From: Acidimicrobiaceae bacterium
GTDB taxonomy: Bacteria > Actinomycetota > Acidimicrobiia > Acidimicrobiales > RAAP-2
Length of the DNA stretch: 64,000 nt
NCBI GenBank assembly: GCA_027306605.1
Contig: DAHUZK010000008.1
Span: 62,001-126,000 of the forward strand
Direction of reading: 5' to 3'
Positions 1 to 7,497 of this stretch are shown one piece after another. The notes beneath the pieces were generated by a model. The model had not been told where the DNA came from. It did not search any database and worked only from the letters and a program-made list of their open reading frames with translations. Position numbers and translations under genes: made by a program. The stretch's first letter is position 1. The number at the start of each line of letters is the position of its first letter.

Positions 1-1
1 C

Positions 2-190
2 CTGCCCCAGCAGCCCTCCGAGGTCCTGATCGACCGTCTCATCAAGCGTTTCGGCTCCCTGCCCGAGATCCTCTCGGCGTCAGCGGCCGAGCTCGAGGCG
101 GTGGAGGGGATCGGTGCGGCCACCGCCCGCCACATCCGCGACGGTCTGGCCCGTCTCGTCGAGGCGAGCATCTTCGAGAGGTACGAATGA
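2..190 (+). CDS. disA: DNA integrity scanning protein DisA, C-terminal end (partial)
   Basis: Only the last 62 codons lie in the window; the reading frame is open from base 2 and stops with TGA at 188-190. The visible part is a helix-hairpin-helix segment (EVEGIGAATARHIRDGL-like, with EGIGAATAR visible) ending in FERYE, which matches the DNA-binding tail of DisA. In the family the N-terminal domain makes cyclic di-AMP and the C-terminal HhH domain binds branched DNA. The neighbour carD supports this, because disA-carD-ispD-ispF is a common actinobacterial order. The catalytic domain lies outside the window, so its integrity cannot be judged. Confidence 0.85.
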   Translation: MPQQPSEVLIDRLIKRFGSLPEILSASAAELEAVEGIGAATARHIRDGLARLVEASIFERYE

Positions 191-216
191 CGGCCGCACG
201 GATGATGGCCCTGGTC

Positions 217-225
217 TGGTAAAAT
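217..225 (+). promoter_or_regulatory. Extended -10 promoter upstream of carD
   Basis: TG-G-TAAAAT at 217-225 is an extended -10 element about 120 bases before the carD start. No good -35 is present, as expected for extended -10 promoters. This would give carD its own transcription start separate from disA. Base-pattern inference only. Confidence 0.45.
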
Positions 226-342
226 GTTCAGCCGTCGTCGGACGGGGCGGTCCCGTTTCGGCACCCTCCTCACCACAGCGGCCCCGCACGCCCGTCTGCC
301 CGTGCGGGGGTACCCGATCCAGCCAAGGGAGTTCTGAGTCCT

Positions 343-822
343 GTGTCCTTCAAGGTCGGAGACAAAGTCGTCTATCCCCACCACGGGGCTGCCGTCATCG
401 AGAAGCGTGAGACCAAGGTCGCCTTCGGCGAGAAGCGGGAGTACCTGGTCCTGCGCCTGGCCTACGGCGACCTGATCCTGAACGTCCCGGCCGACAACAC
501 CGAGGGCGTCGGCCTGCGTGAGGTCATCAACGACGAGGAGGTGGAAGAGGTCTTCGCCGTGCTGCGCAAGAAGGAGGCGCGCATGCCGACCAACTGGTCC
601 CGCCGTTACAAGAACCACTCCGAGAAGCTCCGATCGGGCGACATCTACCAGGTGGCCGAAGTCGTCCGGAACCTCTCCATCCGCGACAAGGACAAGGGTC
701 TGTCGGCGGGGGAGAAGCGGATGCTGCAGCGGGCCCGTCAGATCCTGGTCTCCGAGCTGACCTTCGCCCTCAACGTGGACGAGGAGACGGCCGAAGAGCG
801 TCTGAACGACGCGCTGACCTGA
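343..822 (+). CDS. carD: CarD family RNA polymerase-binding transcription regulator
   Basis: CarD binds the RNA polymerase beta lobe and stabilises the open promoter complex, especially at rRNA promoters. The 159-residue protein has the expected two parts: an N-terminal Tudor-like RNAP-interaction domain (about residues 1-60, opening [13 protein letters not shown]) and a helical DNA-contacting C-terminal domain. Trp85 in [10 protein letters not shown] matches the conserved tryptophan that wedges into the upstream edge of the transcription bubble in mycobacterial and Thermus CarD. Length is typical. Translation starts at GTG 343, giving MSFKVGDK, the usual N-terminus. It lies 26 bases before ispD, so readthrough into the isoprenoid genes is likely. 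Confidence 0.95.
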   Translation: MSFKVGDKVVYPHHGAAVIEKRETKVAFGEKREYLVLRLAYGDLILNVPADNTEGVGLREVINDEEVEEVFAVLRKKEARMPTNWSRRYKNHSEKLRSGDIYQVAEVVRNLSIRDKDKGLSAGEKRMLQRARQILVSELTFALNVDEETAEERLNDALT

Positions 823-848
823 GCGGCCGATCCGGTCGCGCCGGGCCC

Positions 849-1526
849 GTGCCGAGCGTGTGGTCCATCGTGGTGGCAGGCGGTGCCGGGACGCGTTTCG
901 GCGCCGCCAAGCAATTCGCCCGGGTCGCCGGGCGCCCGATGCTCGAATGGGCCGTCGACGCCTGTCGCGGTCGTTCCGAGGGCGTCGTCCTGGTGGTTCC
1001 GGCGGATGCCGGCCACCGCAGCGGTGAGGGGACCGATCTCCGTCACGGCGCCGACGCCGTGGTGCCGGGAGGGTCCACGCGGGCCGACTCGGTCCGCTGC
1101 GGTCTCGCTGCCGTGCCCGCCGCGGCCGAGGTCGTCGTCGTCCACGACGCCGCTCGCCCCCTGGCCTCGCCCGCGCTGTTGGCGGCGGTCGTGGCTGCGG
1201 TCGGTCGGGACGGGGTGGACGGAGCCGTGCCCGGGCTGCCCGTGAGTGACACGATCAAGGTCGTGGACGGGACGGGCCGGGTGACGCGCACGCTGGACCG
1301 CGCCACCCTGGTCGCGGTGCAGACGCCCCAGGCGTTCCGCGCGCCGCTCCTGCGCCGCGCCCACGCCGCGGCCGGGCCCGCTGGGGACGCCACCGACGAC
1401 GCCATGCTCGTCGAGGCGCTGGGCGGAACGGTGCAGGTGGTGGCCGGCGAGCCCGAGAACCTCAAGGTCACCGCGCCGGACGACCTCGCCACCGCGGAGC
1501 GCCTGCTGGCGGCCCGGGAGCGCTGA
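849..1526 (+). CDS. ispD: 2-C-methyl-D-erythritol 4-phosphate cytidylyltransferase
   Basis: IspD transfers CMP from CTP to MEP, the third step of the non-mevalonate isoprenoid pathway in the cytoplasm. The CTP-binding loop VVAGGAGTRFGAAKQF is at residues 8-23, with the arginine and lysine that hold the triphosphate. GGSTRADSV (74-82) and VHDAARPL (98-105) are the other family signatures. At 225 residues it is normal length. The start is GTG 849. ispF begins 2 bases after its stop, so the two are co-translated; successive or fused ispD/ispF genes are common because both act in the same pathway. Confidence 0.95.
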   Translation: MPSVWSIVVAGGAGTRFGAAKQFARVAGRPMLEWAVDACRGRSEGVVLVVPADAGHRSGEGTDLRHGADAVVPGGSTRADSVRCGLAAVPAAAEVVVVHDAARPLASPALLAAVVAAVGRDGVDGAVPGLPVSDTIKVVDGTGRVTRTLDRATLVAVQTPQAFRAPLLRRAHAAAGPAGDATDDAMLVEALGGTVQVVAGEPENLKVTAPDDLATAERLLAARER

Positions 1527-1527
1527 C

Positions 1528-1998
1528 GTGCGCATCGGGCAGGGGGTCGACATCCACCGCTTCTCCGACGACCCGCACCGCCGTCTGGTGCTCGGCGGCG
1601 TCGAGATCGAGGGTGCGCGCGGGTTGAACGGTCACAGCGACGCCGACGCGGTGTCGCACGCGTTGGCCGACGCCGTGCTCGGCGCCGTCGCGCTGGGCGA
1701 CCTCGGTCGGCACTTCCCCGACAGCGACCCGGCCTGGGAGGGCGCCGACAGCCTGGCGCTGCTCGCCGAGGTGGTGCGCATGGCCGCCGAGCGCGGCTAC
1801 CGCTGCGTCAACGCGGACTGCACCGTTCTGGCCGACACGCCGCGCCTCGCTCCCCACACGCCCGTCATGGCCGAGCGGCTCTCCGCCGTCGTCGGCGGCC
1901 CCGTCTCGGTCAAGGCGACGCGGGCCGAGGGCATCGGCGCCTTGGGCCGGGCCGAGGGCATCGCCTGCTTCGCCGTGGTGCTGATGGAGCCGGCATGA
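1528..1998 (+). CDS. ispF: 2-C-methyl-D-erythritol 2,4-cyclodiphosphate synthase
   Basis: IspF cyclises CDP-ME 2-phosphate to MEcPP with release of CMP. It works as a homotrimer with zinc at each subunit interface. The zinc ligands are visible as D8 and H10 in DIHRF and H44 in GHSDADAVSH. The C-terminal ATRAEGIGALGRAEGI stretch is the nucleotide-binding signature. At 156 residues it is full length. The start is GTG 1528, directly after ispD. Its stop overlaps the start of rlmB (ATGA at 1995-1998), so translation of the next gene is coupled. Confidence 0.95.
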   Translation: MRIGQGVDIHRFSDDPHRRLVLGGVEIEGARGLNGHSDADAVSHALADAVLGAVALGDLGRHFPDSDPAWEGADSLALLAEVVRMAAERGYRCVNADCTVLADTPRLAPHTPVMAERLSAVVGGPVSVKATRAEGIGALGRAEGIACFAVVLMEPA

Positions 1999-2822
1999 CA
2001 CGACGCGGCCGACCCGGGCCCGGCGCCGGCACCCGGTCGAGCCCGCGGCCCCGCCCGCGCCCCCTGAGCGAGCTCGGCGGCGACCAGGTGGAGGGCCGCC
2101 GCGCCGTGCTCGAGCTCCTGGCCGCAGGACGGCGCCCGGTGCGCCGGGTCCTGCTGGCGGCCGACCAGGACCCCTCGCCCCAGCTGGACCGGATCGAGGA
2201 GCTGGCGGCGCGCCGGCGGGTCCCGGTCGAGACGGTGCCGCGCTCCCGGCTGGCCACCCAGGCGCGCACGGAGGCGCCCCAGGGGGTCGTGGCCCTGGCG
2301 AGCCCCGTGGACCCGGTCCCCCTCGAAACGCTGTGCCGTCCGGACCGGCGGGGCGATCCTCCCTTCTTGTTGGTGGCGGCGGGGATCACCGACCCGCGCA
2401 ACCTCGGTGCGCTCCTGCGCAGTGCCGAGTGTGCCGGCGTGACCGGCGTGGTGCTGCCGCGGCACCGCGCCGCCCGGCTCTCGCCCACGGTGGCCAAGAC
2501 CGCCGCCGGCGCCATCGAGCACCTCCCCTTCGCCGTGGTGGGCGGCGTCCCGGCCGCGCTGCGCCAGCTGCGCGACCATGGCGTCTGGTCCATCGGCTTG
2601 GCCGGCGAGGCCGAGCAGTCCCTCTACGCGCTGCCACTCGGGGAGGGGCCGGTGGCGCTCGTGGTCGGGGGCGAGGAGAAGGGGCTGGCGCCGCTCGTGC
2701 GCGCGCGCTGCGATGCCGTCGCCGCCATCCCCCAACACGGAGCGCTGCCGTCGCTCAACGTCGGGGTGGCCGGTGCGGTGGCGTGCTTCGAAGTGGCGCG
2801 CCATCGCGCCCCGCGCTCCTAG
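1995..2822 (+). CDS. rlmB: SpoU/TrmH-family 23S rRNA 2'-O-methyltransferase (RlmB-like)
   Basis: SPOUT enzymes of this family methylate ribose 2'-OH groups using SAM bound in a trefoil knot; RlmB targets Gm2251 of 23S rRNA. The protein has a basic N-terminal tail (about 30 residues), a substrate-binding domain opening GGDQVEGRRAVLELL, and the three catalytic motifs: DPRNLGALLRSAE, VVGGEEKGL and LPSLNVGVAGAV. At 275 residues it is the usual length. Which rRNA site it modifies cannot be told from the sequence, since TrmH-family paralogs look alike. It overlaps ispF by 4 bases. Confidence 0.88.
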   Translation: MTRRGRPGPGAGTRSSPRPRPRPLSELGGDQVEGRRAVLELLAAGRRPVRRVLLAADQDPSPQLDRIEELAARRRVPVETVPRSRLATQARTEAPQGVVALASPVDPVPLETLCRPDRRGDPPFLLVAAGITDPRNLGALLRSAECAGVTGVVLPRHRAARLSPTVAKTAAGAIEHLPFAVVGGVPAALRQLRDHGVWSIGLAGEAEQSLYALPLGEGPVALVVGGEEKGLAPLVRARCDAVAAIPQHGALPSLNVGVAGAVACFEVARHRAPRS

Positions 2823-2850
2823 CGCGCCCGGCTGGACCTATCCTTCGGCC

Positions 2851-4389
2851 ATGGGTGGGACCGGCCCGTTCTCCCGCCGGCTCCGCGACCGGCCGGACGA
2901 TCCGCTTCCGCTCGTCGCCGGTCCCGTGTCCAACGGCGAGTTCGTGCCCGCCGCCCCCACGACGCGCGACCGGTCGACGAACCGGCTGATCCGCGAGGCC
3001 GTCGACGACGCGGCGCGCCGGATCGGTATGGACCGCCGCCGCTTCCTCCAGGGCGCGGGCGCGGTGGCGGCGAGCCTGGCCGCGTTCGAGTTGGCCGGGT
3101 GCGGCTCCCCACCCCCGACGTCCAGGGGCGCCGCCGGCCGCGGCGGGCGTTTCACCGTGCCCAAGCCGCACGAGACGGCGGCGTGCGAGCACGCCCTGTC
3201 GGGGTCGGAGTTCATCTTCGACGTCCACACGCACCACGTCATCCCGAACGGCCCGTGGGTCCAGAACGCGCCCGACACGACCTCGCTCGTCCTCTCCATG
3301 CTGCCCGCGGGCTGCACCGACAACCCCCAGCTGGACTGCGTGGACCGTGCCAACTACCTGCACGATCTGTTCCTGGCCAGCGAGACGACGGTCGCCGTCC
3401 TCACCGACGTCCCCAACTCGGGGCCGTCCAACGCGCCGATACCCTTCGCCGAGGCGCTCGGCACGCAGGAGATCACGGCGGGGCTCACGAAGGGTGGGGC
3501 CGGCCGTCTCCTGGTGGAGAACGTCATCGCCCCCAACGTCGGCGCGGTGTCGGCCACCCTCGACGAGATGTCCCAAGCGGTGGAGGCGGGCCCACCTGCG
3601 GCGTTCAAGGTCTACACGGCGTGGAGCCCGACCGGAGGCGGCTACTCGCTCGAAGACCCCACCATCGGGTTGCCGACCGTGCAGCACGCGCACGATCTCG
3701 GGGTCAAGGTCTTCGTGGCGCACAAGGGCCTGCCCCTGGTCAATTTCGATCCCGCCTTCAACCATCCCGACGACATGGTGGCCCTGTCGCGCCAGTTCCC
3801 GGACATGGACTTCGTCGTGTACCACGCAGCCTGGGATCCGTCTCATGTCGAAGGTCCCTATGACCCCACTGCCACGATCGGCATCGACACGCTGCTGCGC
3901 GCGCTCGATGTGCACGGCGTGCCGCCCAACGCCAACGTGTGGGTCGACGTGGCGACGCTGTGGCGCCAGCTGCTGACCCAGCCCGACCAGGCCGCCCATG
4001 CCCTGGGCAAGCTGCTGGGTCGGGTCGGCACGGAGCGGGTCCTGTGGGGGACCGACGCCATCTGGTACGGCAGCCCCGAGCCACAGATCATGGCCATGCG
4101 CGCCTTCGAGATCAGCCCCGAATTCCAGGAGCGTTACGCCTACCCGGCGCTGACCGACGAGGTGAAGGCGGGCCTCTTCGGGCTCAACGCCGCGTCGCTC
4201 TTCGGCGTGGACGTCGGGGCCACGCGCTGCGGGCTGACCGAGGACCCGCTGAGTGCCGGCATCGAGGAGTCGGCACAACTGCGGGCCGACGGGGCGCTGG
4301 CCTCGCCGTGGACGGCACGCGGGCCGACGTCGCGCCGCCAGGTGCTCGGATGGCTGGCGTCACCCGCCACCCGTTGGACCCCCGGCTAG
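2851..4389 (+). CDS. Tat-exported amidohydrolase (amidohydrolase_2 / ACMSD-like)
   Basis: This looks like a secreted or membrane-tethered metal-dependent hydrolase of unknown substrate. A twin-arginine motif (DRRRFLQG) sits at about residues 53-60, unusually far from the ATG at 2851. It is followed by a hydrophobic stretch and a lipobox-like LAGC. The catalytic domain begins at FDVHTHHV, the His-x-His metal site, and ends with GTDAIWYG, the conserved metal-binding aspartate of amidohydrolase_2 enzymes. A conserved Tyr-His (VYHAAW) lies between. If an internal start were used, the Tat signal would be more N-terminal; ATG codon MDRRRF is a candidate. It is a lone gene between rlmB and tRNA-Thr. 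Confidence 0.75.
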   Translation: MGGTGPFSRRLRDRPDDPLPLVAGPVSNGEFVPAAPTTRDRSTNRLIREAVDDAARRIGMDRRRFLQGAGAVAASLAAFELAGCGSPPPTSRGAAGRGGRFTVPKPHETAACEHALSGSEFIFDVHTHHVIPNGPWVQNAPDTTSLVLSMLPAGCTDNPQLDCVDRANYLHDLFLASETTVAVLTDVPNSGPSNAPIPFAEALGTQEITAGLTKGGAGRLLVENVIAPNVGAVSATLDEMSQAVEAGPPAAFKVYTAWSPTGGGYSLEDPTIGLPTVQHAHDLGVKVFVAHKGLPLVNFDPAFNHPDDMVALSRQFPDMDFVVYHAAWDPSHVEGPYDPTATIGIDTLLRALDVHGVPPNANVWVDVATLWRQLLTQPDQAAHALGKLLGRVGTERVLWGTDAIWYGSPEPQIMAMRAFEISPEFQERYAYPALTDEVKAGLFGLNAASLFGVDVGATRCGLTEDPLSAGIEESAQLRADGALASPWTARGPTSRRQVLGWLASPATRWTPG

Positions 4390-4415
4390 GCCTCCGTTCA
4401 AGGCGGGAGGGGAGC

Positions 4416-4429
4416 CGGGCAAGAGCCCG
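4416..4429. terminator. Possible bidirectional hairpin between amidohydrolase and tRNA-Thr
   Basis: CGGGC-aaga-GCCCG forms a 5-bp GC stem in the short gap between the plus-strand amidohydrolase stop and the minus-strand tRNA 3' end. There is no clear T tract, so it is only a candidate. Confidence 0.3.
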
Positions 4430-4435
4430 CTTGGG

Positions 4436-4508
4436 AGCCCGAGGCAGGAATCGAACCCGCGACGTCTTCATTACAAGTGAAGTGCTCTACCGACTGAGCT
4501 ACTCGGGC
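4436..4508 (-). tRNA. tRNA-Thr (anticodon TGT)
   Basis: On the minus strand the acceptor arms are GCCCGAG and CTCGGGC, with a D-arm (GCTCAGTCGGTAGAGC) and T-arm (GCGGGTTCGATTCCTGC). The anticodon stem CTTCA/TGAAG carries the loop CTTGTAA, so the anticodon is TGT, reading ACA and ACG Thr codons. The discriminator base is T, as expected for tRNA-Thr. CCA is not encoded. Confidence 0.95.
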
Positions 4509-4609
4509 GCAGGGTCAGACTACCCGCCGGAACGACCGGGAACCGCCTCACCAGGACAAAGGCAGCGTCTCACTCCATCGAGCGCCACGGGGAAAGGCTT
4601 GCGTCGGGC

Positions 4610-5263
4610 ATGGCCGCACGGCAGGCTGGACCTGTAATGGACGGGGAGCAGCCGAATCACGGGGCGTCCGGCTCGCTCTCGTTCGGGCGGGCGGCCGTGG
4701 TCCTCGTGGGTTTCGTCATCGCCGTGGCGGTGCTGGTGGCGGTCGGGAGCCGGCCGACCCCCTCGAGCACTGCCAGCACCACGTCGACGACCGTGCCAGC
4801 TCCGACGTCCTCGACCACCGTGCCGACGACGGCCCCCGGGGGCGGTGCCCCCTCGTCCACCACGACGAGTGCCCCGCCGCGCACGACGACCACCGCCAAA
4901 TCGGCGCACCGGGGCGGGACGACGACCACGACGACCACGGTGCCGCCGAGCTCGGTCAGCGTCGTCGTGGCCAATGCGACGAGCACCAGCGGGCTGGCCG
5001 CGCACTACACGACCACCATCGGCGCTGCCGGTGGCTGGTCGATGAAGACACCCCTCAACGCGACCACCCCCGAGCCCACCTCGGCGGTGTACTACGCGCC
5101 CGGCATGCAACAGCCCGCGCAGAGCATCGCCGCTTCCATCGGCGTGAAGCCGGCGGAGGTGGTGCCGATCTCCTCGTCCATGCCGGTGAACGGCGTCAGT
5201 GGCATCGATGTCGTGGTGGTCATCGGGCAGGATCTCGTCTCGGCGGCCTCGTCCGGCTCCTGA
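4610..5263 (+). CDS. Membrane-anchored protein with C-terminal LytR_C-like domain
   Basis: The protein has a short cytoplasmic tail, one transmembrane segment (AAVVLVGFVIAVAVLVAVG), a Thr/Ser/Pro-rich linker of about 80 residues, and an extracytoplasmic domain of about 95 residues. The last part (VSVVVANATSTSGLA, then alternating strands and helices) resembles LytR_C domains found at the end of wall-assembly ligases and in stand-alone actinobacterial proteins. The role is probably at the cell envelope, but no catalytic domain is present. ATG 4610 is given; the in-frame ATG 4637 is equally plausible. otsB follows 2 bases after the stop, suggesting one transcript without an obvious functional link. 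Confidence 0.65.
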   Translation: MAARQAGPVMDGEQPNHGASGSLSFGRAAVVLVGFVIAVAVLVAVGSRPTPSSTASTTSTTVPAPTSSTTVPTTAPGGGAPSSTTTSAPPRTTTTAKSAHRGGTTTTTTTVPPSSVSVVVANATSTSGLAAHYTTTIGAAGGWSMKTPLNATTPEPTSAVYYAPGMQQPAQSIAASIGVKPAEVVPISSSMPVNGVSGIDVVVVIGQDLVSAASSGS

Positions 5264-5265
5264 CG

Positions 5266-6105
5266 TTGTCCGGGCCGGGAGCGGGCGACGGTGCGCCGGC
5301 GGTTCCGGCGCTGCTGCGACCCCTTGTCGCCGAGCCGGCGCGCAGCGCGCTCTTCCTCGACTTCGACGGGACGCTCTCGGGCATCGTGGCAGACCCGCGC
5401 GACGCCCGTCCCTTGCCGGGCGTGTCAAGGCTGCTGGCCGACCTGGCCCGGCACTTCGCCCTGGTCGCGGTCATCTCGGGGCGGCCGACCGACTTCCTGG
5501 CCGAGGTGCTCGGGTCGCCGACCGGCGTGACCCTGGCCGGGCTGTACGGGCTGGAGCGCGCCCTGCACGGTGCGGCGTACGAGACCTGGGCCGGCGTCAT
5601 CGCGTCGGTGGTGGCCGAGGCCCGGGCGGAGGCGCCGCCGGGGGTCTACGTCGAGCCGAAGGGCCTGACGGTCACGCTGCACTGGCGCAACGCGCCCGAG
5701 CAGCGCGGGTGGGTGATCTCCTTCGCCCAGCGCCAGCAGGCGGCGCACGACCTCATGGTGCACGAGGGCCGGCGCGAGCGTGAGCTGCGCCCGCCGCTCC
5801 CGGTCGACAAGGGCACCGTCGTCCGGACGCTGGCCGCCGAGCACGCGGCCGCAGCCGCCAGCGGCCGCGTCCCCGCGTTGCGCCGGGCCGCCGCTTTCGG
5901 CGACGACGTCGGGGACCTGCCCGCCTTTGCCGCTCTGGGCGAGCTGACCGACCCCGACGGGCGCCTGCTCGAGGTGGTGCGCGTCGCCGCCGTCGATCCC
6001 GAGAGCCCACCCGAGGTGGTCGCACGGGCCGACGTCACGGTGGGCGGCGCCGCCGGCGCCGTCGATCTGTTGCGGGCGATGGCCGACGCCTGCTCGTCGT
6101 TCTAG
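5266..6105 (+). CDS. otsB: Trehalose-6-phosphate phosphatase (HAD superfamily)
   Basis: OtsB removes phosphate from trehalose 6-phosphate to give trehalose, a compatible solute and actinobacterial envelope sugar. HAD motif I is LDFDGTLSGI with nucleophile D32 and acid/base D34. Motif III/IV appears as GDDVGDLPAF near residue 215. At 279 residues the length suits single-domain OtsB. The start is TTG 5266. It converges on the minus-strand GT20 gene; the CTAG at 6102-6105 supplies the TAG stop of both genes. It could instead dephosphorylate glucosyl-3-phosphoglycerate made by GpgS, since no separate GpgP is seen. Confidence 0.85.
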   Translation: MSGPGAGDGAPAVPALLRPLVAEPARSALFLDFDGTLSGIVADPRDARPLPGVSRLLADLARHFALVAVISGRPTDFLAEVLGSPTGVTLAGLYGLERALHGAAYETWAGVIASVVAEARAEAPPGVYVEPKGLTVTLHWRNAPEQRGWVISFAQRQQAAHDLMVHEGRRERELRPPLPVDKGTVVRTLAAEHAAAAASGRVPALRRAAAFGDDVGDLPAFAALGELTDPDGRLLEVVRVAAVDPESPPEVVARADVTVGGAAGAVDLLRAMADACSSF

Positions 6106-7490
6106 AGGCGCGCCGCCACGGCCAGCTGGTCCTCCCACCAGTCGGCGGAGGTGCGCGAGCGCACGGTGTCGCGCAGGGCCGAGGCGCGCGCGCTGCGTTC
6201 GGAGCCGTCCATGGAGAGCGCGCGGTGCAGCGCGTCCGCCGTCTCAGAGACGTCGAAGGGATTGACCCCCAGCGCCCCCGCGCCGCCGAGTGCGAGCTCC
6301 TCCCAGGCTCCGGCCTGGCGCGAGAGCACGAGCACGCCGTCGGCGCCATTGATGAGCGGCCCTTCCTTGGCCACGAGGTTGAGCCCGTCGCGCACCGGGT
6401 TCACCAGGAGGACGTCGGACAGCGTGAGTGCGGCGAGCGAGCGGGCCCGGTCGTCCTCCACCGAGAGCACAATGGGTGTCCAGCCGTCGACGGGCGCACC
6501 GAAGGCATGGTTGATCCGCGCCGCCGTGTGCTCGACATCCGCGCCATAGGCGAGATACTCCGCCAGTCCCTGCCGGGAGGGATAGGCCAGGGCGACGTGG
6601 ACGACCCGGCCGCGCCACTCGGGATGCGTGTGCAGCAGCTCCTCGAAGGCGAGCATGCCGCGCACGATGTTCTTGGAGGGCTCCATGCGGTCGGCCCGGG
6701 CCACGATCCGGCACGATCCGACCTGGGCTCGCAGCGTCTCGGCGGCGGCGCGGACGTCGGGGGACGCCACCTCCTCCTCGAGCACTCCGGCGTCGGGACC
6801 GAGCGGTGCCACGAACGTCGGGGGTGCGACGCGCCCGGCGGCGGCGTAGCAGGCCGTGAAGTCGGCCTCCCAGTTCCGGCAGTGGAAGCCGCAGGCGCCG
6901 TAACCGGCCATGCCGTCGAGCAGCTCGGCCGCCACGTCGTCGGGCAGGACGCCGAGCAGCGCCGGGGCGGCGAACGGCGTATGGAGGAAGTGCACCGTGC
7001 GCAGATCCGGTCGCTGCTCCGCCAGCATCCCGCCCAGGAGGGAGAAGTGGTAGTCCTGCACGAAGACCGTGCCGCCCTGGTCGGCCCGGTCCACCACGAC
7101 GTCGGCCACGGCACGGTTGTAGGCCCGGTAACCCTCCCAGGCCGCACGCCAGGCCCGGTCGAAGCGCGGCCGGTGCGGCAGGTCGAAGAGGTGGTGGTGC
7201 ACGTACCACAAGGTGGTGTTGGCCACCACGTCGTAGGCCTGCCGGTACAGACCGTCGTCGATCACGACCGGGACGAGGTCGAGGCCGTCCTGGCGGAGCA
7301 GGCCGTGGGCCACCGCCTCGCGGTCCGCCGCCCCCATCGTCACCGAGGCCCACGTCGTGCCGCTCCCCGCCAGGATCCTGTGCAGCGAGGAGGCCAGCCC
7401 GCCCGCCGCCGGCACCGGCTCGAGCCCGCCGCCGGCCCCGGCGCGGAAGGAGAGGGGGCCTCGGTTCGAGACGACGAGCGTGCTGGTCAC
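6102..7490 (-). CDS. otsA: GT20 glycosyltransferase, trehalose-6-phosphate synthase-like
   Basis: GT20 enzymes join a nucleotide sugar to a sugar phosphate; the otsB neighbour suggests trehalose 6-phosphate synthesis. SNRGPLSF (residues 8-15), HTPFAAP (170-176) and NPVRDGLNLVAKE mark the family. The canonical phosphate-site motif RLDYxK reads RMEPSK here; R268 and K273 keep the spacing of the phosphate-binding Arg and Lys of E. coli OtsA. HDYHL reads QDYHF. These changes suggest a subfamily whose donor or acceptor could differ from classical OtsA. The start chosen is GTG 7490, giving MTSTLVVSNRG; upstream codons look like a different frame. It lies 7 bases after gpgS. Confidence 0.78.
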   Translation of the reverse strand: MTSTLVVSNRGPLSFRAGAGGGLEPVPAAGGLASSLHRILAGSGTTWASVTMGAADREAVAHGLLRQDGLDLVPVVIDDGLYRQAYDVVANTTLWYVHHHLFDLPHRPRFDRAWRAAWEGYRAYNRAVADVVVDRADQGGTVFVQDYHFSLLGGMLAEQRPDLRTVHFLHTPFAAPALLGVLPDDVAAELLDGMAGYGACGFHCRNWEADFTACYAAAGRVAPPTFVAPLGPDAGVLEEEVASPDVRAAAETLRAQVGSCRIVARADRMEPSKNIVRGMLAFEELLHTHPEWRGRVVHVALAYPSRQGLAEYLAYGADVEHTAARINHAFGAPVDGWTPIVLSVEDDRARSLAALTLSDVLLVNPVRDGLNLVAKEGPLINGADGVLVLSRQAGAWEELALGGAGALGVNPFDVSETADALHRALSMDGSERSARASALRDTVRSRTSADWWEDQLAVAARL

Positions 7491-7497
7491 CGTGCGC

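Noticed and set aside
2578-2850. Upstream extension of the Tat amidohydrolase frame
   Set aside because: It overlaps the confident end of rlmB and reads as out-of-frame sequence; ATG 2851 is the first sensible start.
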